From Dallia pectoralis (Eukaryota > Chordata > Actinopteri > Esociformes > Umbridae), in contig CM055755.1 of the NCBI GenBank assembly GCA_029465975.1, positions 3,421,909-3,485,908 of the forward strand: a DNA stretch of 64,000 nucleotides. The letters are read 5' to 3'. The translations under genes were made by a program, and so were the position numbers. Below are positions 43,618 through 55,374 of this stretch, in pieces (position 1 is the stretch's first letter; every line of letters begins with the position of its first letter). The notes below the pieces were generated by a model. It saw only the letters and a list, made by a program, of their open reading frames with translations, had not been told where the DNA came from and searched no databases.

Positions 43618-45162
43618 TCCTTTACATTTAAAACCAATTTGTTGTGTCATTACGTAGACTGGAAGAAAATTCTATGACTTTCCACTCGTTGTTTTTTTAC
43701 GACCAAACAGAAACAACTGAGCACAGGATAAATAAGATGCTAATCAAATGCAGTTATGAGTGTTTTCTGCGTGTATTCTGGTTAAGTGTGGTTTACTCAG
43801 AGACTAGATAGAGCGGAAGAGCAGAATGAACCTCCACACGACCAAACCCCCATATCCACCCTCACATCACACACACACACTCACACAAGTACATTTTACA
43901 CACACACACACACACACCTGTAGGCCTACTCACATGCAGACAGACACACACAGACAAACGCACAGACATGTTTTGTCAAGTCTTTTGTCTACTTCCCCCA
44001 GAGTTGGATGAACATGTACATAATATTTTTATGTCTCTGCTCAGATTGAAGGCAGTCGCTGAATAGCGTTAGCGCCATCGCCTAGCATGCTAGCTGGTCC
44101 TGTAGACTTCAAGCCATTGGATCGACGCTAGATATTAGCAGGCCAAACACATCTGACTTGATTCAGGACGTCTAGATGCTGTACATGAAATGGTAACCAC
44201 TATTTATTTTGGGACTTCCGCTCACATGGCTTGCTAGGTCGGCCACGCTAGAAAAGTAGCTAGACTTCCGTACCTGGCTGCCTCACTCAGGGAAGATTCA
44301 CGACCTGCTGCGTTCCACGCTACAATAAAAGCTGTCACCACAACATGTGCCCAGCATTGGCAACAAATCAGTAAAAGACAAGGGGAGAAATATAATACAG
44401 TTCTCAAATGGGTTAACCCACAATGAAAGACGCAACAGGTAGCTTTTTTCTTTAGCCATAGATTTTCATGAAAAACATGGCTACCGTACCAAAACCTGTG
44501 TATTCGATTAATCAGACACCAACAACCATACATTTGGGAGTCTCTCAGTCTCGGATTGGCAACAACAAAACAAATACTTTTGGGGTATGCCTAAATGGGT
44601 TTATTTATTTGTATTTTCATTTATCCAGGAACAAAACACCGCCAATATATTATTTCAGCACATTTTTTTCCCGCATCCATGTTTCAATAAAATCATCTGA
44701 GGGGGGCAAAAAAATAAACCGCTTCATTTCATTGCATCACTGATGTAAACACTGGTGATATGATCTAACAGATATCATTTCCTCCACTGATGATTAGTTC
44801 TGAAAGATATCATTTTCTCACTGATCATCAAAACTTACAGACATAATTTCCTTAAGGATCCTCAGATCTAACATATATCATTACGTCACTGTTAATAAGA
44901 TCCATCAAACATAATTTCCTCACTAATGATGATGTTTTGGTCTCGATCGACCGTAGCCGTCTGCCAGCGGGGAGAGTTACTGCTTCAATCATGGATGATG
45001 AGATCTAACTGACATAATTCCTCACTGATAATCAGATCTAACAGATTTCAGTCCCTAACTGATGAGCTAATCATTTCTTCCTCTTCGGCTCTTCACTCTT
45101 CACCATAATAGTTAAATTAGCTGTAAATATTAACTCCACCGCCACACTGTTGGAAAGTTGCC
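43618..45162. other. Intergenic between convergent CD3 genes
   Basis: No gene seen. Holds one copy of the compound interspersed repeat (43762-43990, with CA tail), a weakly tRNA-like stretch around 44050-44130, and diverged tandem units (below). Confidence 0.5.
44757..45070. repeat. Strongly diverged tandem repeat
   Basis: About 7-8 irregular units of the type AGATCTAACAGATATCATTTCCTCACTGAT, spacing about 36-45 bp. Looks like an old, decayed minisatellite. Confidence 0.55.
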
Positions 45163-45168
45163 TTTATT
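45163..45168 (-). terminator. cd3e: Candidate CD3 epsilon polyadenylation signal
   Basis: AATAAA on the - strand (TTTATT on +), about 770 bp after the CD3 epsilon stop. Inferred end of the 3' UTR. Confidence 0.4.
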
Positions 45169-45937
45169 GTTTTCAAATGAGACACAACAAAATCAATCAG
45201 CTTACTGGAACACACACCAAATACCATAATACACATACGTTTCCACTGCAGTCTTGCAACAGAGAAGTCACGGTGACATGCAAAGCCTTTTAAAACACAC
45301 ATTGTTTCCACAAAGCCACTCTAACCCAGTAGCACAAAATTGTTTTCCGTTGTGATCCTCGTGATTGGCTACAGAGACAACCGGCCACTCATCAGCCGTC
45401 CTCGGCTGTGGGTGTTCGAGCGGCAGACTTGGTGGAGAGACGCCTGTGGCGTAAGTCTCTTTTTCGAGAGAAGACTGTGAAGATGAGACTGCTAACTAGC
45501 TAGAAGCCAAAGTCTCAGCAGAACAATAATTTCCTTGGTGGCTCAACAAAATGTGACTGAATGGAAAATACGGGTGTATAAGTATAGCATAATGTACAGA
45601 AATAATACGGTTGAGAAAAACAATGTGTCATCTGACATTGGTACCATTTTCCCTACCTGATCATCACATTTATGTACACATTTTATGTAAAGCCAATATC
45701 TCCATGTCTCTATGATGTTCTCCCCATATCCTGTCAGAGCAACTGATGAGGATCTGGAATATCATTTATATAGTGGAGCTCAAGCATGAGACAGCAAAAA
45801 AACTACTCTAAATGAATAAAACTAAACAACTGTAAATTACTCGACTACTGATCCCTTTATACCTCTTCGTTGAGCTATAGACAGGTATTAAAATCGGCTG
45901 CTTCTGGTAGACAGTTGTGGTCTTCTGAGAGGACAGT

Positions 45938-48661
45938 CTACCCATTCCGGTGGGTAGCATAGATATCTTTGCTGCGGTTTCCAGGTCTAAGGGGCTGTTG
46001 GGGGGGGATAAGAGCTTTATTGGTCAAATGTATTGGGCAGTTAATCCATGTATTGGGCAGTTAATCCATATGAATAAATTGACTGTGTAGACTGGGAGAA
46101 CTTACCTCATAGTCAGGATGTGGAACAGCTGGAGCACGACTAGCTGAGTGGGAAGTCGCTACAGGGGGGAAAAAACATTTACAATGAATACTGAACATTT
46201 ATATCAATACTGAACGTTTATATAAATAATTATTGTTTACATTATTACTGAACATTTATATCAATACTGAACGTTTATATAAATAATTATTGTTTACATT
46301 AATACTGAACATTTCTATCAATACTGAACGTTTATATAAACAATTATTGTTTACATTATTACTGAACATTTCTATCAATATTGACTGTTTATATCAATAT
46401 TGACTGTTTATATCAATATTGACTGTTTATATCAATACTGACCACTTATATCACACAAACAACCAGTATCGGACACACCGAATTATGATCTCTGAATGAT
46501 TTGCTGTGGTGCAAACTTGTTTGTGGGAAACGCTCAATGAATAATTTGCTTTTCTGTGGCTTTGTTGCTGGGTAGGTAAAGTGTGGAAATTTAACACATG
46601 CTCCCATCGACAGTGATTTACAGGTAAGAACCAGAAGGAACTTTTTTGCTCAAAGATGAAAGGCTTTTTGGCCACACAGTGTTCTCAGGGACTTAACCTA
46701 GTATCCTATTGGTTACAGTGTTCTCAGGGACTTAACCTAGTATCCTATTGGTTACAGTGTTCTCAGAGACTTAACCTAGTATCCTATTGGTTAAACTGTT
46801 CTCAGAGACTTAACCTAGTATCCTATTGGTTACAGTGTTCTCAGGGACTTAACCTAGTATCCTATTGGTTACAGTGTTCTCAGGGACTTAACCAGGTATC
46901 CTATTGGTTACCGGTCAGAAGCTCTAACCACTGAGCTGACTCCCACCCCATTATGTGGGAACGTACATTTTTCGGGTGCAGCAAGTCCAGACCTCTTCTG
47001 AGCCCAGAGGTATACAATCAGGATGAAACCTCCAGTGAACATCAGGTCCCCAATGATGCACCCGACCACCAGATATGTATCCACCTCATAGCAGTTCTCA
47101 CAACCTGCAGCACAGAGATTAACACAGCAACTGTTAGCCTTAAAAAGGTGGATTAAAAAACAGATCATTAGGGACGAAGAAAAGGACTGGTCGTTTTTTA
47201 TGTCCAGTAAGAAGTTAAAGATTCAAAGATTCAAAAGTTATGTTATATAATGTCCAGTAAGGCGAAGTGTTTGTTAATGTTCAGTAAGGAGTACTGTCTG
47301 TTAATGTTCAGTAAGGAGTATTGTTTGTTAATGTTCATTAAGGAGTACTGTCTGTTAATGTTCATTAAGAAGTATTGTCTGTTAATGTTCATTAAGGAGT
47401 ATTGTTTGTTAATGTTCATTAAGAAGTATTGTCTGTTAATGTTAACTAAGGAGTATTGTTTGTTAATGTTCAGTGAGGAGTACTGTATGTTAATGTTCAG
47501 TAAGGAGTACTGTATGTTAATGTTCAGTAAGGAGTACTGTCTGTTAATGTTAAGTAAGGAGTATTGTTTGTTAATATTAAGTAAGGAGTATTGTTTGTTA
47601 ATATTAAGTAAGGAGTATTGTTTGTTAATGTTCAGTAAGGAGTATTGTTAGTTAATGTTCAGTAAGGAGTATTGTAAGTTAATGTTAACTAAGGAGTATT
47701 GTTAGTTAATGTTCAGTAAGGAGTATCGTATGTTAATGTTCAGTAAGGAGTACTGTCTGTTAATGTTCAGTAAGGAGTATTGTTAGTTAATGTTCAGTAA
47801 GGAGTATTGTTAGTTAATGTTCAGTAAGGAGTATTGTTAGTTATGAAGAAAGGGATGTGTGCTGAATTTTGGCTTCTTGGCTCCTTACACAGTAAATGTA
47901 CTAATGATAAAGTGCATTAAGATTTAAAAATTAAAAATGTGTTTTCTTATTTGTTAAATAAATACATTAATTATGACATATTTACTCACCCTTTCCTTTG
48001 AACAGAAAACGATAAAAAACATAATTGGATTCTTCATCTCTCCATTTACATTGGTACTCGTATTTCTGGTTAGCTTCATACGAGGTGACGGTGTAACTTA
48101 GAGTGTCAGAGAGAAAGGTTGTTGCATTTTCCCATAAAAACTCTCCCTCTTTGGGACAGGTCAATATCACATTGTTCCTCCAGAATGATACTTTTCCGAG
48201 ATAAAGAAAACACAAGAAACGATTTGTTCATACATATTTATACAAACATTCTGTAAACAGTATTCATAAATAATAATAATCATTTTCATACAGGGAGTGG
48301 GTCTTTGCTTAAAACAACGAACTGTAAATCTCTAACATTTCAATAATTGGCTTTATATTATTATATTCATAAAACACATGAACACCATGTTCTAAAAGTA
48401 TATTTAAAAAAATATGAATTTGACATTCATCAACCCAATAAAAGTAATCTATGTAGATTTATTTTCAAAGTTACGTTCAATTTGTATTTTCAAAAAGTTT
48501 TGAGTTGGAATATGAAAGGTCAAATTTTATTCAAATTAGGGTAATCGTGAAATGGTAAATGTTAAATAAAAACAGAAGAAGATTACCTTACCTGTACCTT
48601 CCACGATAGTTAAAATGGTCATGACTAAGACAAGTCTGCCATTAATACCAACTCTGTTCAT
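45938..48661 (-). CDS. cd3e: T-cell receptor CD3 epsilon chain (intact copy)
   Basis: Obligate signalling chain of the TCR-CD3 complex. Exons on the - strand: 48661-48592, 48190-47990, 47104-46967, 46158-46106, 45994-45938; phases match, 172 aa. Order: signal peptide from MNRVGING; Ig domain with Cys pair (VILTCPKEG, YEYQCKWRDE) and a sequon (ENATT); CENC stalk CxxC; membrane segment VVGCIIGDLMFTGGFILIVYLW with acidic Asp; proline-rich PAVPHPDYEPL, matching the PxxDY Nck-binding type of CD3 epsilon; tail YEPLRPGNRSKDIYATHRNG. The ITAM is split by the last intron. The second tyrosine motif is YATH instead of YxxL/I. An ETS plus RUNX block lies about 190-240 bp upstream. Introns 2 and 3 hold minisatellites. 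Confidence 0.95.
46190..46443. repeat. AT-rich 57-bp tandem repeat in CD3 epsilon intron 3
   Basis: About three units of ACTGAACATTTATATCAATA plus CTGAACGTTTATATAAATAA plus TTATTGTTTACATTATT, followed by four short units of TATATCAATATTGACTGTT. Confidence 0.85.
46681..46945 (-). repeat. 39-bp minisatellite fused to a tRNA-SINE head
   Basis: Six units of GTTCTCAGGGACTTAACCTA plus GTATCCTATTGGTTACAGT. Read on the - strand, the right edge gives TCAGCTCAGTGGTTAGAGCT (A-box-like) and each unit then gives TAGGTTAAGTCCC (B-box-like). The array therefore looks like an expanded anticodon-to-B-box part of a tRNA-derived SINE. CD3 epsilon intron 3. Confidence 0.75.
47250..47845. repeat. 27-bp minisatellite, about 22 copies, CD3 epsilon intron 2
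   Basis: Unit AATGTTCAGTAAGGAGTATT plus GTTTGTT, with ATTAAG, ACTAAG and TACTG variants. A single decayed unit is found at the matching place in the dead CD3 epsilon copy (53030-53063). Confidence 0.94.
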
Positions 48662-48852
48662 TTTCACAACTTTTCTCGCCGATATCTTAGCTTTCAGACG
48701 TCTAAAATCACTATGTACAAATAACTAAGATATCTGAAGCAGTTATCTGAAGCAGCTGTCTGAAGTTTAAAACCGTTCAGAAAGGAGAATACTGTTATAC
48801 AAGTCAACAGTAGGCATCCAAACCCTCACACTCACTCCTCTCTTTGTGTTTG

Positions 48853-48900
48853 AACAGGAAGTAAATAGACGTATGTGATCGTTCTGTGGTTATGCTGTAG
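48853..48900 (-). promoter_or_regulatory. cd3e: CD3 epsilon promoter block: ETS and RUNX motifs
   Basis: The + strand reads AACAGGAAGT (ETS core GGAA), then 23 bp later TTCTGTGGTTATGCTGTAG (RUNX core TGTGGTT). Located 190-240 bp upstream of the start codon. The same block is kept upstream of the dead copy. ETS and RUNX factors are established regulators of T-cell receptor and CD3 genes. Confidence 0.6.
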
Positions 48901-49320
48901 ACTTTATAATACACACTTTGTTCAAGAAACTCCTTGTTTTTGGTGAACATCTTTTTTAATTAAAATAACAACTAGATGATCTGAAATACATTCTAGACAT
49001 TGTTAATGCTGTAGCTGGAATTTACTGATTTTCAATGGAATATCTACATAGACGGACATTGGCCCATTATAACCTCCCATCAGTTCTGTGTTCTAGTGTC
49101 ACATTTGCAAATCCACATTAATCATTTTAAAAGGCTAATTGATCATTATTTAGAGATTATGTTAGCTCAGATGTAAACTGTTGTGCTAATTAAAGAAGCA
49201 ATAAATCTAGCATTTTTAGACTAGTTAAGTATCTGGAGCATCAGCCTTCGTGGTTTCAATTAAAGGCTCATATCTCAGATTGGGCAAAAGTAATTTAAAT
49301 CAGACATAGATTATGTGTAT

Positions 49321-49425
49321 AAATTCCTACTTATGTACAAACTCAAAACCCAGAGAAAAGGTACAGATCTCTTGCTCCCTCTGCTGAAACTTTCACAACT
49401 TTCACGACAAAACAGAGCAGTTAGG
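49321..49425. repeat. Duplicated 5'-flank segment, copy A
   Basis: AAAACCCAGAGAAAAGGTAC, then AGATCTCTTG, CTTTCACAAC and ACAAAACAGAGCAGT. Aligns with 55375-55480 upstream of the dead CD3 epsilon copy, marking the outer part of the duplicated unit. Confidence 0.85.
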
Positions 49426-51745
49426 AGAGGCTAAACAAGAGAATTGAGGGAAACTGGGCCTGTGTTGAGGTAAACCGGGCCTGTGTTGAGGGAAACCGGG
49501 CCTGTGTTGAGGGAAACCGGGCCTGTGTTGAGGGAAACCGGGCCTGGTTGAGGTAAACCGGGCCTGTGTTGAGGGAAACCGGGCCTGTGTTGAGGGAAAC
49601 CGGGCCTGTGTTGAGGGAAACTGGGCCTGTGTTGAGGTAAACCGGGCCTGTGTTGAGGTAAACCGGGCCTGTGTTGAGGTAAACCGGGCCTGTGTTGAGG
49701 GAAACCGGGCCTGTGTTGAGGGAAACTGGGCCTGTGTTGAGGGAAACTGGGCCTGTGTTGAGGTAAACTGGGCCTGTGTTGAGGTAAACCGGGCCTGTGT
49801 TGAGGTAAACTGGGCCTGTGTTGAGGGAAATAGGGCCTGTGTTGAGGGAAACCGGGCCTGTGTTGAGGGAAACCGGGCCTGGTTGAGGGAAACTGGGCCT
49901 GGTTGAGGGAAACCGGGCCTGTGTTGAGGGAAACTGGGCCTGGTTGAGGGAAACCGGGCCTGTGTTGAGGGAAACTGGGCGTGTGTTGAGGGAAACTGGG
50001 CCTGTGTTGAGGGAAACCGGGCCTGTGTTGAGGGAAACTGGGCCTGTGTTGAGGTAAACCGGGCCTGTGTTGAGGGAAACTGGGCCTGTGTTGAGGTAAA
50101 CCGGGCCTGTGTTGAGGGAAATAGGGCCTGTGTTGAGGGAAATAGGGCCTGTGTTGAGGGAAACCGGGCCTGTGTTGAGGTAAACCGGGCCTGTGTTGAG
50201 GGAAACTGGGCCTGTGTTGAGGGAAACTGGGCCTGTGTTGAGGGAAACTGGGCCTGTGTTGAGGTAAACCGGGCCTGTGTTGAGGGAAACTGGGCCTGTG
50301 TTGAGGGAAATAGGGCCTGTGTTGAGGTAAACTGGGCCTGTGTTGAGGTAAACCGGGCCTGTGTTGAGGTAAACCGGGCCTGTGTTGAGGGAAACCGGGC
50401 CTGTGTTGAGGGAAACCGGGCCTGGTTGAGGGAAACTGGGCCTGGTTGAGGGAAACCGGGCCTGTGTTGAGGGAAACTGGGCCTGGTTTAGGGAAACCGG
50501 GCCTGTGTTGAGGGAAACCGGGCCTGTGTTGAGGGAAACTGGGCCTGTGTTGAGGGAAACTGGGCCTGTGTTGAGGTAAACTGGGCCTGTGGTGAGGTAA
50601 ACCGGGCCTGTGTTGAGGTAAACTGGGCCTGTGTTGAGGGAAATAGGGCCTGTGTTGAGGGAAACCGGGCCTGTGTTGAGGGAAACCGGGCCTGGTTGAG
50701 GGAAACTGGGCCTGGTTGAGGGAAACCGGGCCTGTGTTGAGGGAAACTGGGCCTGGTTGAGGGAAACCGGGCCTGTGTTGAGGGAAACTGGGCGTGTGTT
50801 GAGGGAAACTGGGCCTGTGTTGAGGGAAACCGGGCCTGTGTTGAGGGAAACTGGGCCTGTGTTGAGGGAAACTGGGCCTGTGTTGAGGTAAACCGGGCCT
50901 GTGTTGAGGTAAACCGGGCCTGTGTTGAGGGAAACCGGGCCTGTGTTGAGGTAAACCGGGCCTGTGTTGAGGGAAACTGGGCCTGTGTTGAGGGAAACTG
51001 GGCCTGTGTTGAGGTAAACCGGGCCTGTGTTGAGGGAAACTGGGCCTGTGTTGAGGTAAACCGGGCCTGTGTTGAGGGAAATAGGGCCTGTGTTGAGGGA
51101 AATAGGGCCTGTGTTGAGGGAAACCGGGCCTGTGTTGAGGTAAACCGGGCCTGTGTTGAGGGAAACTGGGCCTGTGTTGAGGGAAACTGGGCCTGTGTTG
51201 AGGTAAACCGGGCCTGTGTTGAGGGAAACTGGGCCTGTGTTGAGGGAAATAGGGCCTGTGTTGAGGTAAACTGGGCCTGTGTTGAGGTAAACCGGGCCTG
51301 TGTTGAGGTAAACCGGGCCTGTGTTGAGGGAAACCGGGCCTGTGTTGAGGTAAACCGGGCCTGTGTTGAGGGAAACTGGGCCTGTGTTGAGGGAAACTGG
51401 GCCTGTGTTGAGGTAAACCGGGCCTGTGTTGAGGGAAACTGGGCCTGTGTTGAGGTAAACCGGGCCTGTGTTGAGGGAAATAGGGCCTGTGTTGAGGGAA
51501 ATAGGGCCTGTGTTGAGGGAAACCGGGCCTGTGTTGAGGTAAACCGGGCCTGTGTTGAGGGAAACTGGGCCTGTGTTGAGGGAAACTGGGCCTGTGTTGA
51601 GGGAAACTGGGCCTGTGTTGAGGTAAACCGGGCCTGTGTTGAGGGAAACTGGGCCTGTGTTGAGGGAAATAGGGCCTGTGTTGAGGTAAACTGGGCCTGT
51701 GTTGAGGGAAATAGGGCCTGTGATGAGGGAAACTGGTTGAGGCAT
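49426..51745. repeat. 21-bp minisatellite, about 110 copies
   Basis: Unit GGGCCTGTGTTGAGGTAAAC plus C. Main variants are GAGGG for GAGGT, ACTGG and ATAGG for ACCGG, and an 18-bp form (CCTGGTTGAGG). Variant order is repeated in larger blocks. Since 21 is divisible by three, the - strand stays open for 806 codons of a GPVSLNT heptamer; this is a repeat artefact. Sits about 0.8 kb upstream of CD3 epsilon. Confidence 0.96.
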
Positions 51746-53029
51746 GTGCATGAGGGAAACAGGGTTAGGGCAAGATAAATAAACACTGACATAAATGAAT
51801 ATAGAAATACACCATTTTGTTCTGAAAAAATATATATGCATAACAAAATGATGAAGGAAATAAATGAATATAAAAATAAATACAGAATATTAGGAAAAAT
51901 AAATAAATAGATAATAAATATTGACTCATACATTTACAATTAACTTCTAAAAATATGTGGCTAAAATATAGGTCTAAAATAAATGTATTAATACATGTAT
52001 TTATGTATTTCTGCATTTCTTTCTTTCTTTGTCCTTTTGCTAGTTTAGGGGGCAAAAGTTAGTATATAGAATGACTTGCTCGATTGCGATGGCTGAAGAT
52101 TCGAGGCGCGCCACTCATTATAATACAGAAAAAATACAGAAATAAATTAAAACAGAAACAATAAATGAAGGAAATAAATTTATCTAAAAATAAATATATT
52201 GATTATGAAAATGCATTAATATCTTTATAGTGATTTTTTTACAAATATTTTAAGTAAAAATATATTTATATATATATATATTTGTGATTATGGCAGGTTT
52301 GGTACTCCGTAGTGGCTTGGGTGGTGGACAAATCAAACCAGATTGGTTTAGCATGTAATAGGATGGCAAATTATCAGATTTTGTAATTATTTATGAGGAA
52401 AAAGAAAGCAACTTTAGTTGGGGAACCGATGAGGAACAATTACTGTGGTAAATAATGCTAACAGCATCTAGTCTAGTAAAGTGTGGTTTCCTCAGAGTAG
52501 AGATGGAGGGACAGAACTCAAACAACACAGCTCTCATTTCACACAACCAACCTCCACACGGACATGCCCCAGATACCACCCTCACTCATACATGTAGACA
52601 TATGCAAACATGCACACTATACACGTGTGTAAACGCAGGAGCCGACCATACTTGAAGTATAGTTAAAGGTGTCGTTGTTGTGATTATGTCAATAACGTTT
52701 GTTTCCTCGTCTCTATTGTCTTGCACAATCAGCAAGCAAATTCAAACCTGTTCCCGTCCTTCATGCATTTTTTATTATTTTATTATCTCCCTGAGAAAGG
52801 CCTCCCTAATCCAGATCAACAATCTTCCACGATTTGTTCCAAACTATTCCACCCAGAATATCTCAGTTAAGCAGTAAATGCTTTCTTCTTTATTCATTAT
52901 CCTTGCTAACTAAGCCAAGCTCTTTTTACCCCTATCTATTATTTTACCATAATATGCCAATGCTTTTTTCTTTGTATCCTGTTATTGATTTATATGTTTC
53001 TATGTTACATATTTATATCATATCATTAA
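51746..53029. other. Repeat-rich spacer, no gene seen
   Basis: AT-rich DNA with a short TA run near 52270, plus one copy of the compound interspersed repeat (52440-52660). The exons 3-5 expected here for the dead CD3 epsilon copy are not found. Confidence 0.5.
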
Positions 53030-53720
53030 TATAATGTCAAGTAATGAGTATTGTTTGTTATATAAGTAGAGACATGGAAATGTATGTAAGCACTTAGTAA
53101 AACAGAAACATGCTTTTATAAGGACACTTTTACTCACTCTTTAATTCAATGTAAAACTTACATAAATAAATTATTTTTTGTTTGTATTTATTTTATACCA
53201 TTTTAATAAAACCTATCTCCCTCTTCGAGACAAATCAATGTGACTGTTTCTGTCTAAAATTACACAAATCCTTAATAAAGAAAACAGGAATGCTTACATT
53301 TGTCAATCCATTGCTATAATCTGTAAAGACTATTAGTCATTATTCATTAGTTTTGTGTATGTGCTATGCATGGGTGTATTAACACAAACTGTAACACACT
53401 TAAATATATATATTATTTTTTACCCAATATTTAAAATAAAGAATTAGTTGGATCAATTTCACAAATTTATGAGATATTTTCCCCATCACAATAACATTGT
53501 TTTTGTAAAAATATTTTTATCCGTACGTAGAATTGTAAATTCAGAAATGTTATGACTTTCGACTTTGAAATGTACAATTGTTCACTGCACATTATTAACC
53601 ACAGAGTTAATGTTTTTATATAAAGGACAGGAAAAAATTACTTCACATTACCTTCACCCTCCACGGCAATTAAAATAATGTGCAAAACAAGGCCATATAT
53701 ATATTGCCAATTCTGTAAAT
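53030..53720 (-). pseudogene. cd3e: CD3 epsilon pseudogene (exons 1-2 only)
   Basis: Exon 1 relic 53720-53652 aligns with exon 1 of the intact gene (ACAGAATTGG versus ACAGAGTTGG at the start; GTGGAGGGTGAAG versus GTGGAAGGTACAG at the end). The start codon is ATT, there is an in-frame TAA, and the length is 69 instead of 70 nt. The exon 2 relic about 53263-53138 is some 75 nt shorter than the 201-nt original; its acceptor AG has changed, while the donor-like GTGAGT remains. One unit of the intron 2 minisatellite survives at 53030-53063. Exons for stalk, membrane segment and tail are missing. No protein can be made from this unit. Confidence 0.8.
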
Positions 53721-53910
53721 TTTTGCACAATTTCACATAGAAATCTTGGCCTACTGCAGTATTATTGCTACGCCATGTACAAATAACCTATTTACTATGT
53801 ACAATTAATTGGATTTGTAAAATAAACAAAAAAGAAACAGTTTAGGTTAACACAAGCCAGAAGTAATCATTCATTGGCCGACCCCTTATCTCACTCTCAT
53901 CCCCTGTTTA

Positions 53911-53959
53911 CAACAGGAAGTGAACAGATCTATGTGATTATTCTGTGGTTATACTGTAG
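53911..53959 (-). promoter_or_regulatory. Promoter block of the CD3 epsilon pseudogene
   Basis: CAACAGGAAGTGAACAGATC, then TATGTGATTATTCTGTGGTT and ATACTGTAG. The ETS and RUNX cores and their spacing match 48853-48900, about 190-240 bp upstream of the lost start codon. Confidence 0.6.
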
Positions 53960-54599
53960 GCAATCTACACAGTAGTGAATATGTATATATATATCTCAAT
54001 TAATTCTTTATTAATTCCATCCTGTGGTTAGATATTATTTTATAAAGCATAACAATGTATTATTCAGGAATATGTTATTATTATTATTTATTAGTATTTA
54101 TCACCACACGATAGATATGTTATGTGTTGGAGTGAATGTGTCATTTTGATTCTTATTTTTGTTTCATTCTGTTTCTAAACGTATATGCTGTTGTTTAAAC
54201 ATGTTTAACGTTTCATAAGATGTTGCTGGTACCTTAGTCTCCTATTTGAAATGTCTACACGTGTGTGTCACTGACAGGTTTAGTTTTGTTAAGAGTAGAA
54301 GTAGAACCACAAAAATAATTTAGGTCAAATGTGTGTGGGCGTGAGGTGTAAAGTTGCCGGTTGTTAACGATTAATTCACAGATTTTTGGCCACTAGTTGC
54401 TGCAATTAGGCCAAACAGGCCATGCAAATTGCTTAATATAACTATCACCTAAAGTTTTTTCTACATAGTTGGGCAAATCGGAGCAAAACCAACCACATAC
54501 ATTGATAAATCAAAAAAATCATCCAATTTAACAAATCACACAAAGATGTTAACTTCAAAAACATATCTGCAATTAAAATAAACCAAAAGGCTATATTTA

Positions 54600-54755
54600 T
54601 ATTTTGATTGATAAAATTGTTTTTTTTTGTTGTAATTCTATCTCTCACTGTTCAAATAAACCTACCATTAAATTATAGCCTGATCATTGTCTTTGTCAGT
54701 GGGCAAACGTACAAAATCAGCAGGGGGTCAAATACTTTCGTCCTTCACTGCATAT
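54600..54755. mobile_element. Tc1-like transposon terminal fragment
   Basis: GTCAGTGGGCAAACGTACAA plus AATCAGCAGGGGGTCAAATA then a CTTTCGTCCTTCACTG end. This fits the terminal inverted repeat of a common fish Tc1 family as I recall it. No transposase is seen beside it. Confidence 0.6.
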
Positions 54756-55210
54756 CAACCTGGCTGCCCCCAACAAGCCCCTGCACATCCTCGCCTTGAA
54801 TGGGTACACGGTGGACCAATTCAACGGCTATAAATTCCTTGATATATTTCTTCACCAAGACATTTTTTGTTCCACAAAGAGGCATCCTTCAGGAATAATG
54901 ACCCTCTTGCGAACCTACACCAGAATCTCATTATTCTCGCCTTAAGCTCATTTTACCGTTAGTTATTTGATTTTCCTCCCACCAGTGACTGGAACAAACC
55001 CAAAAAGACCATGACATTTACATTAACGTCACTAACCCCAAACCAAACATGCTGCTGTCGGATTTATTTACTGGCTGAATCTGTCACATGTTTGCTGTTT
55101 TTAGGGTAATTGTATTGTTTATTCTCTTGTCTGGGGTTTATTTCCCTATTTGTATATTTGTATAAATTCTAGTTTATGCGGTCCTCGCAATAAAGGATGT
55201 CAATGAGAAT
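54756..55210 (+). mobile_element. Possible LINE 3' fragment
   Basis: A frame near 54762-54850 reads HILALNGYTVDQFNGYKFLD, similar in layout to the 'v..FKfLG' block late in non-LTR reverse transcriptases. It is followed by AT-rich DNA with AATAAA near 55190. Weak. Confidence 0.35.
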
Positions 55211-55374
55211 GAAAATGTGTTCTCAGCTGACTCACTTGGTAAAATAGAAGTACAATGAAAGTCTGCTCTTATGTATTAGACAATAAAGGTCATCATGTGG
55301 AAGAATAACAGATCTCACGGATAATAAATAATAGACCCATTCTAGTATATTTTAATCAGTTGTATGTTATGTTT

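Noticed and set aside
49421..51841. 806-codon open frame on the - strand
   Set aside because: Frame made only of a 21-bp repeat (heptamer GPVSLNT); a period divisible by three keeps it open. No start context, domain or splice support.
51746..53029. Exons 3-5 of the dead CD3 epsilon copy
   Set aside because: Searched by eye for the CENC stalk, membrane segment and IYATH tail on the - strand; none found.
53911..53959. Start of a separate functional gene
   Set aside because: The promoter block is convincing, but the exon next to it lacks a start codon and contains a stop.
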